Positions 1 to 6,309 of a DNA stretch of 11,414 nt are shown here, piece after piece (position 1 is the first letter of the stretch; each line of letters begins with the position of its first letter). Where the stretch lies: assembly GCA_002493395.1 (NCBI GenBank), contig DKYS01000069.1, positions 16,119 to 27,532 of the forward strand, read 5' to 3'. Position numbers and translations under genes: made by a program. The notes under the pieces were generated by a model. The model was not told the origin of the DNA and did no database searches. It saw only the letters and a list, made by a program, of their open reading frames with translations. Source of the stretch: Turicibacter sp. UBA7094 (GTDB taxonomy: Bacteria; Bacillota_I; Bacilli_A; MOL361; Turicibacteraceae).

Positions 1-249
1 GTTGGAAATAAGGACTTTGAACTTGCATTGAAATTTTTACCTATTTACTTAGGGCGTAAACCTGAAGCACAAGAACTTCGTCGCGTTTACTTATGGCGAG
101 CTTTCCAATGTTTACAGTGGCATAATGTTGCATTATATAAAGAAATGATTGGGTTAAGTCAAGATTTAGGTGTTGACTTTAAGGCAATTGCGGCTATGTA
201 TTTGAAAAAAGCTGAAGAATTTTTAACTGGGGCCGATCAATATCGATAA
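1..249 (+). CDS. 3' end of an unrecognised protein gene (partial, 5' end outside window)
   Basis: The frame is open from base 1 to the TAA at 247-249, giving 82 residues with no stop, so the true start lies upstream. The TTG at 28 has no Shine-Dalgarno and is not a convincing start. The visible C-terminus is helical-looking, with a tryptophan/tyrosine-rich stretch (YLWRAFQCLQWHNVALYKE) followed by an amphipathic Lys/Glu-rich end. No catalytic motif is visible. The pattern faintly recalls the C-terminal helical lobe of aminoglycoside-phosphotransferase/choline-kinase-like proteins, but that is a guess and no product is assigned. A good intrinsic terminator begins five bases after the stop, so this gene ends its own transcription unit. 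Coding status is secure and function unknown. Confidence 0.8.
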   Translation, partial: VGNKDFELALKFLPIYLGRKPEAQELRRVYLWRAFQCLQWHNVALYKEMIGLSQDLGVDFKAIAAMYLKKAEEFLTGADQYR

Positions 250-253
250 AAGG

Positions 254-281
254 AAAGAGTAGCGATTAAGCTACTCTTTTT
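254..281 (+). terminator. Intrinsic terminator of the left-edge gene
   Basis: Perfect 10-bp stem AAAGAGTAGC (254-263) / GCTACTCTTT (270-279) with a 6-base loop and a short T run to 281. It sits five bases past the stop codon of the partial gene. Confidence 0.85.
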
Positions 282-318
282 GATAGGAAAAAGAAAAGGT
301 AATGGCGAGATTTTGGTC

Positions 319-348
319 TTGTTAATTTTAAAAAAAGTCTAGTAAGAT
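319..348 (+). promoter_or_regulatory. Weak candidate promoter for the 413-1109 leader/peptidase region
   Basis: TTGTTA (319-324), an 18-base spacer and TAAGAT (343-348), each 4 of 6 to sigma-A consensus. A second weak option is TTGTAG (377-382), 16 bases, TATTAT (399-404). Some promoter is expected because a terminator at 431-467 has no recognised gene between it and the previous terminator. Neither candidate is strong. Confidence 0.25.
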
Positions 349-412
349 GTTTCTTGTTTTTCTATGATTAGGGTGTTTGTAGAAATAAGAGTAACGGATA
401 TTATTTATAAAT

Positions 413-500
413 AAGGAGAAGCCGCGTGAGAAAGCAACCCGGGCTAAAATTTGAGGGTTGCTTTTTTCATAAGTCGGCCTTGCGTGTTATACACTTATAG
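413..500 (+). promoter_or_regulatory. Possible leader peptide ORF overlapping a terminator (attenuator candidate)
   Basis: AAGGAG (413-418), seven bases, then GTG (426) is a well-formed translation start. The reading frame runs 24 codons to TAG at 498-500 (begins MRKQPGLKFEG). Codons 2-14 lie on the terminator hairpin at 431-467. AAGCCG (419-424) can also pair with CGGCCTT (475-481, one bulge), enclosing the hairpin. A ribosome on this ORF would disrupt the hairpin, as in translation-controlled attenuation upstream of resistance or cell-wall genes. The arrangement is visible; its function is inferred. The ORF could be chance. Confidence 0.3.
431..467 (+). terminator. Intrinsic terminator upstream of the M15 peptidase gene
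   Basis: Perfect 10-bp stem AAAGCAACCC (431-440) / GGGTTGCTTT (455-464), 14-base loop, T run to 467. No recognised gene precedes it after the 254-281 terminator, so it either ends a small transcript or acts as an attenuator for the downstream gene. Confidence 0.8.
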
Positions 501-501
501 T
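496..501 (+). promoter_or_regulatory. Candidate -10 box for the M15 peptidase gene
   Basis: TATAGT (5 of 6) at 496-501. No good -35 lies 16-18 bases upstream, so this is weak. If used, transcription would begin near 508, leaving about 22 bases of leader before the ATG at 531 and making the ATG at 510 effectively leaderless. Confidence 0.3.
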
Positions 502-530
502 AAAGGTGTATGCTAAGTAGGGGGGATAAA

Positions 531-1109
531 ATGGATGGGTTTTGTTGTTTAACGTTGGAACAAGTGTATGGTCATCGGATGAAACAGGCGGTTCTTTTGG
601 ATCCGTGTGTCATTGATTATGATGAACTCCGTTACTTAAAATTGTTACATATCGGGTATGATGGCTGTCCGCATCAAGGGGAATTAATTGTCCATCAATC
701 CATTGCAAAGGAAGTTCTAGAGATATTTCAATCGTTATATAACCTAGGGTATCCTATTGAAAAAATGCGTCTGATGAGTTGCTACGATGGGGATGATGAA
801 CAATCGATGGCTGATAACAATAGTAGCGCCTTTAATTTTCGTTATGTGACAGGAGATGAGGGGAAAAAGTATTCGAAGCATGCCTACGGATTAGCGATTG
901 ATTTAAACCCACGAGTGAATCCCTATATTAAGGGTGATGTTATTTTACCGAAGAACGGGATTGCTTATGTGAATCGAGATCAGCATGCTTTGGGGATGAT
1001 AAAAAAAGATGATGCCGTCTATCAACTGTTTGAAAAATATGGATGGATTTGGGGTGGAGACTGGGAGAGTCTTAAAGATTATCAGCATTTTGAGAAAAAG
1101 ATAAAATAA
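531..1109 (+). CDS. M15 family zinc metallopeptidase (D-Ala-D-Ala carboxypeptidase/endolysin-like)
   Basis: 192 residues. The M15 (M15_4/VanY-like) signature is complete: SKHAYGLAIDLNP at 116-128 supplies His117 and Asp124, and DYQHFE at 183-188 supplies His186 as third zinc ligand, with Asp183 at the usual catalytic-acid position. The SSAFNFR stretch (98-104) and WGGDW (174-178) are typical of this subgroup. Members cleave D-Ala-D-Ala or L-Ala-D-Glu bonds in peptidoglycan peptides; the exact bond cannot be read here. No signal peptide or membrane segment is seen, so export is unexplained. The start at 531 is chosen because AGGGGGG (519-525) sits five bases upstream; the in-frame ATG at 510 would give 199 residues but has poor spacing. 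It is preceded by a terminator/leader ORF that may regulate it and converges with ispH. Confidence 0.85.
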   Translation: MDGFCCLTLEQVYGHRMKQAVLLDPCVIDYDELRYLKLLHIGYDGCPHQGELIVHQSIAKEVLEIFQSLYNLGYPIEKMRLMSCYDGDDEQSMADNNSSAFNFRYVTGDEGKKYSKHAYGLAIDLNPRVNPYIKGDVILPKNGIAYVNRDQHALGMIKKDDAVYQLFEKYGWIWGGDWESLKDYQHFEKKIK

Positions 1110-1134
1110 AAATCCAGGGGGTTCCTGGATTTTT
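1108..1134. terminator. Bidirectional terminator between the peptidase gene and ispH
   Basis: Perfect 11-bp stem AAAAATCCAGG (1108-1118) / CCTGGATTTTT (1124-1134), 5-base loop, with T runs on both strands. It overlaps the last bases of the peptidase stop and the ispH stop codon, so one hairpin serves two convergent genes. Confidence 0.88.
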
Positions 1135-2074
1135 ATTTGCGTTTAAATAGGACTTTATCACTTGTAATGTTTGAAGTCGTATCCCACGTGCTTTCATTTT
1201 GAGGGTCATAGGCTTCTAAAAATTCAATGACTTCTTTTGTCACTGCCGTTGGCGTTGAGGCTCCCGCCGTTACCGCAACGGTTTTTATGTTTTGTAACCA
1301 ATTTAAATCGATATCGGCAACGGAGGCGATACGATGAGAGGGCGTATTGGCACGTTCAATTGAAATTTGTGATAAACGGGCAGTATTGTTACTATGTGGG
1401 TCTCCAACAACTAATGTTAAATCAGCTGCCCCTGCTTGATTGGCGACAGCTTCTTGACGAACTTGAGTTGCATTACAGATTTCCTTAATAAAGGTTGCTT
1501 GTGGGAATTTTTCTTTAATTTTTTCTGAGAGTGAATAGACGTCCCAAAGACTCATAGTTGTTTGATTTGTGATAATGATTTTTTCGTTTTCAAGGGAGAG
1601 CTTATCTAATTCATCTGCTTTTGATAGGAGATGGATGTGATCTTTATCAACACCAAGTGCTCCCTCCGTTTCAGGATGTCCGTGCTTCCCAATGTAAATG
1701 ACATCATAGCCGGATTCGATATGTTCTTTCATTAACACGTGAGTTTTAATGACATCTTTGCAGCTGGCGTCGATGACGGTTAAACCTTTGTCTATTGCTT
1801 TTTGCTTCACCGATGGAGCAATCCCGTGGGCGGTAAAAATAACGGTTCCTGAGTCAATTTGTCCGAGTAACTCTTCGCGTGTTTTTGTTTTATCATCAAT
1901 CGTAATAACTCCCAAATCATCAATCGCCTTCGTGATGTGTTCATTGTGAACAATCATCCCAAGGACGTAGATAGGGCGGGGTAATGATTCGTCTTTAGCT
2001 GCGTCTTGAACGATGTTTAGAGCACTGATAACTCCGGAACAATAACCTCTAGGGGCAATTTTTATGACTTTCAA
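1133..2074 (-). CDS. ispH: 4-hydroxy-3-methylbut-2-enyl diphosphate reductase (IspH/LytB)
   Basis: Final MEP-pathway enzyme, reducing HMBPP to IPP and DMAPP in the cytoplasm with a [4Fe-4S] cluster. 313 residues from the TTG start at 2074. The three cluster cysteines are present: Cys12 in PRGYCSGV, Cys105 in DASCKDV, Cys200 in EICNATQVRQ. Substrate residues are His43 (VHN), His83 (AHG) and the HPE motif at 133-135. The middle cysteine motif reads SCKDV where most homologues have TCPxV; the cysteine is kept. TTG is preferred because GAGGTG (2081-2086 complement) lies six bases upstream and the protein then begins MKVIKIAPRGYCSGV like its family. An upstream ATG at 2146 would add 24 unrelated residues and runs through the promoter. 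It is monocistronic, divergent from cshB, in the B. subtilis yqfP context. Confidence 0.96.
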   Translation of the reverse strand: MKVIKIAPRGYCSGVISALNIVQDAAKDESLPRPIYVLGMIVHNEHITKAIDDLGVITIDDKTKTREELLGQIDSGTVIFTAHGIAPSVKQKAIDKGLTVIDASCKDVIKTHVLMKEHIESGYDVIYIGKHGHPETEGALGVDKDHIHLLSKADELDKLSLENEKIIITNQTTMSLWDVYSLSEKIKEKFPQATFIKEICNATQVRQEAVANQAGAADLTLVVGDPHSNNTARLSQISIERANTPSHRIASVADIDLNWLQNIKTVAVTAGASTPTAVTKEVIEFLEAYDPQNESTWDTTSNITSDKVLFKRK

Positions 2075-2105
2075 TTCATTCACCTCTGTCTTAGATTTTA
2101 TAGTT

Positions 2106-2114
2106 ATTATAGCA
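2106..2114 (-). promoter_or_regulatory. Extended -10 promoter of ispH
   Basis: On the minus strand TGC-TATAAT (2114 down to 2106) is a perfect extended -10 element. No consensus -35 is seen, which is usual for extended -10 promoters. The predicted start near 2099 leaves a short leader to the GAGGTG at 2086-2081. Confidence 0.65.
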
Positions 2115-2152
2115 TATTTCGACTTAAAACTCCTAATAATGAACAATATGGC

Positions 2153-2182
2153 TTGAATTTTATCTCGTATATTTGATATGAT
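2153..2182 (+). promoter_or_regulatory. Promoter of the cshB-nfo operon
   Basis: TTGAAT (2153-2158), an 18-base spacer, TATGAT (2177-2182). It gives a start near 2189 and a leader of about 87 bases. It lies back-to-back with the ispH promoter. Confidence 0.55.
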
Positions 2183-2211
2183 AGAATTTGTGTGTCAAAA
2201 GAAAGTGTAAA

Positions 2212-2257
2212 TAACGAGTTATTTTCGTTAAGATAGATAGAAGTTAGTCATACTAAC
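2212..2257 (+). promoter_or_regulatory. Two small hairpins in the cshB leader
   Basis: TAACGA (2212-2217) / TCGTTA (2225-2230), 7-base loop, and GTTAGT (2243-2248) / ACTAAC (2252-2257), 3-base loop. The second ends four bases before the Shine-Dalgarno GAAGGAG (2261-2267). Structured leaders occur on some cold-induced helicase mRNAs; regulation here is only inferred. Confidence 0.35.
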
Positions 2258-2275
2258 AGTGAAGGAGTGGTAGAA

Positions 2276-3577
2276 ATGTCTGTACGTTTTGAAGAGTTAA
2301 AGATAAAGCCATATTTAAAGGAAGCTGTGGCGAGTCTACATTTTGAGGAGTTAACGCAAATTCAAGAGGAAGTCATTCCGTTAGCCTTGCAAGGAAAAGA
2401 TATTATTGGACAATCACAAACGGGAAGTGGAAAAACGCATGCTTTCTTACTTCCAATTTTTCAAAAGTTGGATGAACAAATGCAACAAGTTCAAGCTGTG
2501 ATTACAACACCAACTCGTGAATTAGCGGATCAAATTTATCAAGTAGCCAATCAATTAGCTTCATTTTCTGATCATCCAATTAAAATTAGTCGATTCGTTG
2601 GTGGGACAGATAAGCAAAAAACGATTGAAAAGTTGGGAACTCAGCCGCAAATTGTGATTGGGACACCCGGGCGTATTAAAGATTTAGCGATTAATGAACG
2701 TGCGTTATTCGTTCATACGGCTAAAATGTTTGTTGTTGATGAGGCGGATATGACGCTTGAAACGGGGTTTTTAACGGAGATTGATCAAATCGCAGGAACA
2801 ATGGGAAATGACTTGCAAATGATGGTCTTTTCAGCAACGATTCCCCAAGCCTTAAAACCCTTTTTGAAAAAGTATATGACTGCTCCTATGCATATTCATA
2901 TTCAACCTCGTCAACAAACGGCGGTTAAAATTGAGCATATCTTATATCCAACGAAGCACCGTAACCGTGTGAATATTGTAGCCAATTTATTAAAGGCATT
3001 AAATCCGTATTTAGCCATTATTTTCGTCAATACAAAACAAAGCGCAACAGAAGTGGCGAATGCGTTAACTTCAGCAGGTCTTCGTGTCGGTCAAATTCAT
3101 GGAGATTTGACGCCACGTCAACGTCGTCAGATGATGCAACGAATTCGTAATTTAGAGTTTCAATACATTGTGGCAACAGATATTGCAGCCCGTGGAATTG
3201 ATATTGAAGGAATTAGTCATGTGATTAACTATGAATTACCCCAAGATTTAGAGTTTTATATCCATCGTGTCGGACGTACGGCCCGTGGGAATTATGATGG
3301 AATGGCGATTACTTTATATGATTCTAAAGAAGAAGAATTATTACAACAACTTGAAGCGCGTGGAATTGAATTTAATTACCGCGAGTTAAAAAATGGAGAG
3401 TTAGTGGGAGTAAATGCTCGCAATGCACGTCAAAAACGTGTGAAAAAAGAAAATGAAATTGATAAAATTGCGAAATCAAAAATTCGTAAACCGAAAAAAG
3501 TGACACCAGGTTATAAAAAGAAAATGAAGGCACAAATGGAACAGGTCAAACGTCAAGAACGACGTAAACGCAAATAA
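2276..3577 (+). CDS. cshB: DEAD-box ATP-dependent RNA helicase (CshB type)
   Basis: 433 residues with all helicase motifs in order: Q-motif glutamine region (27-31), motif I QTGSGKT (48-54), Ia TPTRELA (78-84), GG (109-110), TPGR (130-133), II DEAD (155-158), III SAT (186-188), IV IIFVNT (248-253), V ATDIAARGID (300-309) and VI HRVGRTARG (330-338). A strongly basic tail (about 384-433) is the likely RNA-binding extension. CshB proteins unwind RNA using ATP and act in mRNA turnover, ribosome assembly and cold adaptation. The assignment to CshB rather than CshA rests on length and on the adjacent nfo and nearby ispH, as in B. subtilis yqfR. ATG 2276 has GAAGGAG eight bases upstream; GTG 2267 would overlap that site. 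It is likely cotranscribed with nfo, 21 bases downstream. Confidence 0.93.
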   Translation: MSVRFEELKIKPYLKEAVASLHFEELTQIQEEVIPLALQGKDIIGQSQTGSGKTHAFLLPIFQKLDEQMQQVQAVITTPTRELADQIYQVANQLASFSDHPIKISRFVGGTDKQKTIEKLGTQPQIVIGTPGRIKDLAINERALFVHTAKMFVVDEADMTLETGFLTEIDQIAGTMGNDLQMMVFSATIPQALKPFLKKYMTAPMHIHIQPRQQTAVKIEHILYPTKHRNRVNIVANLLKALNPYLAIIFVNTKQSATEVANALTSAGLRVGQIHGDLTPRQRRQMMQRIRNLEFQYIVATDIAARGIDIEGISHVINYELPQDLEFYIHRVGRTARGNYDGMAITLYDSKEEELLQQLEARGIEFNYRELKNGELVGVNARNARQKRVKKENEIDKIAKSKIRKPKKVTPGYKKKMKAQMEQVKRQERRKRK

Positions 3578-3598
3578 CAGAGGATGAGGTGAGGTAGT

Positions 3599-4501
3599 AT
3601 GTTAAAAATTGGATCTCATGTTGGGATGGCCGGCAAGGAGATGCTTCTTGGGGCTGCTAAAGAGGCAGTTTCATATGGTGCAAATACGTTTATGATTTAT
3701 ACAGGGGCCCCTCAAAATACACGTCGTAAACCGATTGAAGAGTTAAATATAGAGGCCGGATGGGACTATATGAAACAGCACGGATTATCAGATATTGTTG
3801 TTCATGCTCCATACATCATCAATTTAGCCAACACGGTGAAGCCTGAAACATTTGAACTGGCAGTGGAATTTTTAGCGAAAGAAATTGAACGTTCGGAAGC
3901 TCTTCGTGCGTATACGCTTGTGCTACATCCTGGAGCACACGTCGGAGCTGGTTCGGAAGTTGGGCTTGCAAAGGTGGTAGAAGGTTTAAATGAGGTGCTT
4001 ACAAAAGATACGAAAATTACGATTGCTTTAGAAACAATGGCAGGAAAAGGGACAGAAGTTGGGCGTAGTTTCGATGAACTTGCGTATATTTTTGATCATG
4101 TTATTCATAACGATAAACTGCGCGTATGTTTCGATACATGTCATGTCCATGATGCTGGCTACGATTTAGTTAATGACTTTGCCGGTGTTTTAGAATCATT
4201 TGATCGTTTAATTGGAAAGAAACAGATTTCTGTTTTCCATATTAATGATAGTAAGAACGTGATGGGGGCTAAAAAGGATCGTCACGAAAACATCGGATTT
4301 GGAGAGATTGGGTTTGAAGCCTTAAAGACTGTGATGTACCATCCAGATTTTAAAAAGGTTCCTAAAATTTTAGAAACGCCTTATGTTGCTGTGGGAGGGG
4401 ATTCTAAAGATAAAGTTCCTCCCTATAAACAAGAGATTGAAATGTTTAGAAAAGGGGAATTTGACCCTAACAATTTAGAGCGTATTTTAAAAAGAATGTA
4501 A
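3599..4501 (+). CDS. nfo: Endonuclease IV (AP endonuclease, Nfo)
   Basis: Cleaves DNA 5' of abasic sites and removes 3'-blocking groups in base-excision repair. 300 residues, close to the family length after the usual TIM-barrel layout. All nine trinuclear zinc ligands can be placed by the E. coli pattern: His69 (VVHAPY), His110 (HPGAH), Glu145 (ALET), Asp179 and His182 (FDTCH), His214 (FHINDSK), Asp227 and His229 (DRH), Glu259 (LETP). ATG 3599 follows tandem GAGGTGAGG Shine-Dalgarno sequence at 3586-3594. The 21-base gap after cshB without a terminator or promoter indicates a two-gene operon, and a strong hairpin directly follows the stop. This adjacency is the same as yqfR-yqfS in B. subtilis. 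Confidence 0.97.
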   Translation: MLKIGSHVGMAGKEMLLGAAKEAVSYGANTFMIYTGAPQNTRRKPIEELNIEAGWDYMKQHGLSDIVVHAPYIINLANTVKPETFELAVEFLAKEIERSEALRAYTLVLHPGAHVGAGSEVGLAKVVEGLNEVLTKDTKITIALETMAGKGTEVGRSFDELAYIFDHVIHNDKLRVCFDTCHVHDAGYDLVNDFAGVLESFDRLIGKKQISVFHINDSKNVMGAKKDRHENIGFGEIGFEALKTVMYHPDFKKVPKILETPYVAVGGDSKDKVPPYKQEIEMFRKGEFDPNNLERILKRM

Positions 4502-4535
4502 AAAAATAACCATCCGTTTTGGATGGTTATTTTTT
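4501..4535. terminator. Bidirectional terminator between nfo and the DUF2624-like gene
   Basis: Perfect 15-bp stem, left arm 4501-4515 and right arm 4521-4535, loop GTTTT, with A and T runs on both flanks. The arm includes ATAACCATCC. It overlaps the stop codon of the minus-strand gene at 4527-4529 and touches the nfo stop. Confidence 0.92.
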
Positions 4536-4793
4536 GTTAAAGATAATACTCCGTTTAATACCAGTGATAAGTTCGTTATATTTTGATATGTTAGATGTCT
4601 TTAAATGAGTACGTAACTGGTCATGGTTTAAAGATAAGGATGTTTCATCAATAATCTCATTCCAATGGTTCGTGAGAAGATGATGAAAATTTATTAAATC
4701 ATTCGGGTCAATTCGTAGGTCGTTTTTACAGTTTAGTAATAATAAATCCTCAATACTTAATTGCATTAAGGTCGTTTTTAGTAACTCATACAT
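4527..4793 (-). CDS. Small helical protein, possibly DUF2624 (YqfT-like)
   Basis: 88 residues from ATG 4793, chosen because AAAGGGGG lies seven bases upstream; a start at 4826 would add 11 residues across that site. The protein is predicted all-helical, with an acidic/leucine-rich N-terminal half (LSIEDLLLLN) and a basic end (KRSIIFNKK). It has no cysteine pair, signal peptide or membrane segment. The pattern 'helix, x-x-DLL, about 20 residues, helix, Asn/His-rich link' and the place right after nfo suggest the DUF2624 family (B. subtilis yqfT, function unknown), but the sequence match is weak by eye. Unlike yqfT it lies on the opposite strand to nfo. Existence of the gene is well supported; the family is tentative. 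Confidence 0.75.
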   Translation of the reverse strand: MYELLKTTLMQLSIEDLLLLNCKNDLRIDPNDLINFHHLLTNHWNEIIDETSLSLNHDQLRTHLKTSNISKYNELITGIKRSIIFNKK

Positions 4794-5058
4794 AGCAAGT
4801 CCCCCTTTGCGATAAATGAGTGGCACTTCTTTATAGTATGCAGTTTATGGAGGAATCGTTCGAAAAATGAATATCTTTTTTCGGGCAACGTTTACACGTA
4901 GTGTTTTCTTGATATTTAATGGTTTAAACGTGAAACAAACGATGGTCAGATTTTTTTGCATAAATGGAACATACTTGTTATGTAGAAACTTCACAACCTT
5001 TTAGAGCTATTATTAGAATGAGTGTAAATAAAGGTGATGAACGAGAGATTTGGGCGTA
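4794..5058. other. Intergenic region between divergent-from-nothing minus genes (upstream of 4793, downstream of ispG)
   Basis: 265 bases without a convincing gene. The minus strand carries a possible -10 TATAAA (4835-4830) for the small gene, without a good -35. Arms ACGTTTA (4888-4894) and TAAACGT (4925-4931) form a spaced inverted repeat. A plus-strand promoter-like pair is noted separately. The longest AUG frame with a nearby purine run, at 5038, is 19 codons and runs through the ispG terminator, so it is not called. Confidence 0.5.
4990..5019 (+). promoter_or_regulatory. Candidate plus-strand promoter facing the ispG terminator
   Basis: TTCACA (4990-4995, 5 of 6), 18-base spacer, TAGAAT (5014-5019, 5 of 6). 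A transcript starting near 5026 would end at the hairpin 5059-5091, giving an RNA of about 65 bases antisense to the 3' end of ispG mRNA. No protein gene fits. Confidence 0.25.
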
Positions 5059-5091
5059 AAAAAATCACCAGTATGGAACTGGTGATTTTTT
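5059..5091. terminator. Terminator of ispG (works on either strand)
   Basis: Perfect 14-bp stem AAAAAATCACCAGT (5059-5072) / ACTGGTGATTTTTT (5078-5091), 5-base loop, two bases after the ispG stop. T-rich on both strands. Confidence 0.9.
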
Positions 5092-5092
5092 G

Positions 5093-6181
5093 TTAGTTAT
5101 GTTGTTGTTCTCGCTCTTTTACAAGCAGTTGAATTTCTTCAACCAATGTATCAAACATTTGGTCTTCAGGTACTTTACGGATAATTTCACCGTGCTTAAT
5201 TAGGATTCCTTCTCCACGACCACCAGCGATTCCGATATCGGCATTTTTCGCTTCACCAGGACCATTCACCGCACATCCCATCACGGCTACATGAATATCG
5301 TGAGGAATCGTTGTTAAGTAGTCTTCGACGCGTTGGGCCAATGGAATTAAATTGTACTGAATGCGTCCGCAAGTTGGGCAAGAAATGAGGGTGGGTGCAT
5401 TTTTAATTAACCCAAAGTTTTTGAGGATTTCTCGTGCCACTTTAATTTCTTCGACGGGATCTGCACTTAATGAAACACGCATGGTATTTCCAATTCCTTG
5501 ATGAAGTAAAATTCCAAGTCCAATTGAACTTTTAATGGTTCCTGAAAAGGCAGTTCCTGCTTCGGTAATCCCTAAATGAAGCGGGTAATTAAATGTTTTA
5601 GCGGCAAGTTCATACGCTTTAATAGCTAAGTCTGTATCGGAAGCCTTTAAGGAGATAATGATATCTTCAAATCCTAGGTCTTCTAAAATTTTGACGTGCA
5701 ATTGAGCGCTCTCAACCATTCCTTCTGGTGTCGCCTTGCCGTATTTTTTAAGAATTTCTCGTTCTAAAGAACCAGCATTTACTCCAATTCGGATGGCGAC
5801 TTGTTTTGCTTTTGCAGCTTCTACAACTTGGCGCACTTTATCTTCATTACCGATGTTTCCAGGGTTGATACGGATTTTATCGACTCCTGCTTCAATCGCT
5901 AATAGGGCAAGACGATAGTCAAAGTGTATATCAACGACTAAAGGAATTGAAATTTGTTTTTTTATTTCTTTTAAAGCTTGCGCATCTGCTTCATCTAAAC
6001 AGGCGACGCGAACGAGTTGGCATCCGGCTGATGCTAATCGATTAATTTGTTCGACGGTTGCTGTTACGTCATGTGTCTTCGTTGTGGTCATACTTTGAAT
6101 AATGACTTCATTGTTACCACCAATAAATAAGTTTCCAACTTTTACACGTTTGGTCTGCTGGCGATGTATTAATTGAGACAT
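5093..6181 (-). CDS. ispG: 4-hydroxy-3-methylbut-2-en-1-yl diphosphate synthase (IspG/GcpE)
   Basis: Converts methylerythritol cyclodiphosphate to HMBPP, the step before IspH, using a [4Fe-4S] cluster and reduced flavodoxin or ferredoxin. 362 residues, the usual bacterial length without the plant-type insert. The N-terminal TIM-barrel half contains IRINPGNIG (103-111). The C-terminal iron-sulfur half carries Cys268 and Cys271 (SCPTCGR), Cys303 (MGCAVNGPGE) and the fourth ligand Glu310. ATG 6181 has GGGGTGA six bases upstream. The gene is monocistronic with its own promoter and terminator, divergent from sodA. Together with ispH it shows that this organism makes isoprenoids by the MEP route; the two genes are not in one operon. 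Confidence 0.97.
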   Translation of the reverse strand: MSQLIHRQQTKRVKVGNLFIGGNNEVIIQSMTTTKTHDVTATVEQINRLASAGCQLVRVACLDEADAQALKEIKKQISIPLVVDIHFDYRLALLAIEAGVDKIRINPGNIGNEDKVRQVVEAAKAKQVAIRIGVNAGSLEREILKKYGKATPEGMVESAQLHVKILEDLGFEDIIISLKASDTDLAIKAYELAAKTFNYPLHLGITEAGTAFSGTIKSSIGLGILLHQGIGNTMRVSLSADPVEEIKVAREILKNFGLIKNAPTLISCPTCGRIQYNLIPLAQRVEDYLTTIPHDIHVAVMGCAVNGPGEAKNADIGIAGGRGEGILIKHGEIIRKVPEDQMFDTLVEEIQLLVKEREQQHN

Positions 6182-6250
6182 CGTAAATCACCCCACAATT
6201 TAGCTTCTTTTGATATAAAATGTGAAAATGACATTTCCTATCCGTCTTTA

Positions 6251-6278
6251 ATTATATAATAATTCTAGAGTGTTTCAA
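6251..6278 (-). promoter_or_regulatory. Promoter of ispG, overlapping the sodA upstream region
   Basis: Minus strand TTGAAA (6278-6273), 16-base spacer, TATAAT (6256-6251). The same AT-rich segment reads TATAAT on the plus strand at 6255-6260, which could be the sodA -10, though no good plus-strand -35 is seen (closest ATGACA at 6228-6233, 21 bases away). The two divergent promoters appear to overlap, so their use may be mutually exclusive. Confidence 0.7.
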
Positions 6279-6309
6279 CTGTTATACAAAAAAATTAGGG
6301 GGCGAAGAG

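Noticed and set aside
1237..1949. Plus-strand frames of 83 and 66 codons
   Set aside because: They lie inside ispH on the opposite strand, have no Shine-Dalgarno and no family-like sequence.
2075..2146. N-terminal extension of IspH from ATG 2146
   Set aside because: The extra 24 residues are not family-like and include the promoter -10; TTG 2074 has a proper Shine-Dalgarno and gives the standard N-terminus.
5038..5097. Small ATG frame of 19 codons after AAAGGTG
   Set aside because: Shine-Dalgarno is only a base or so from the ATG and the frame consists mostly of the ispG terminator stem.
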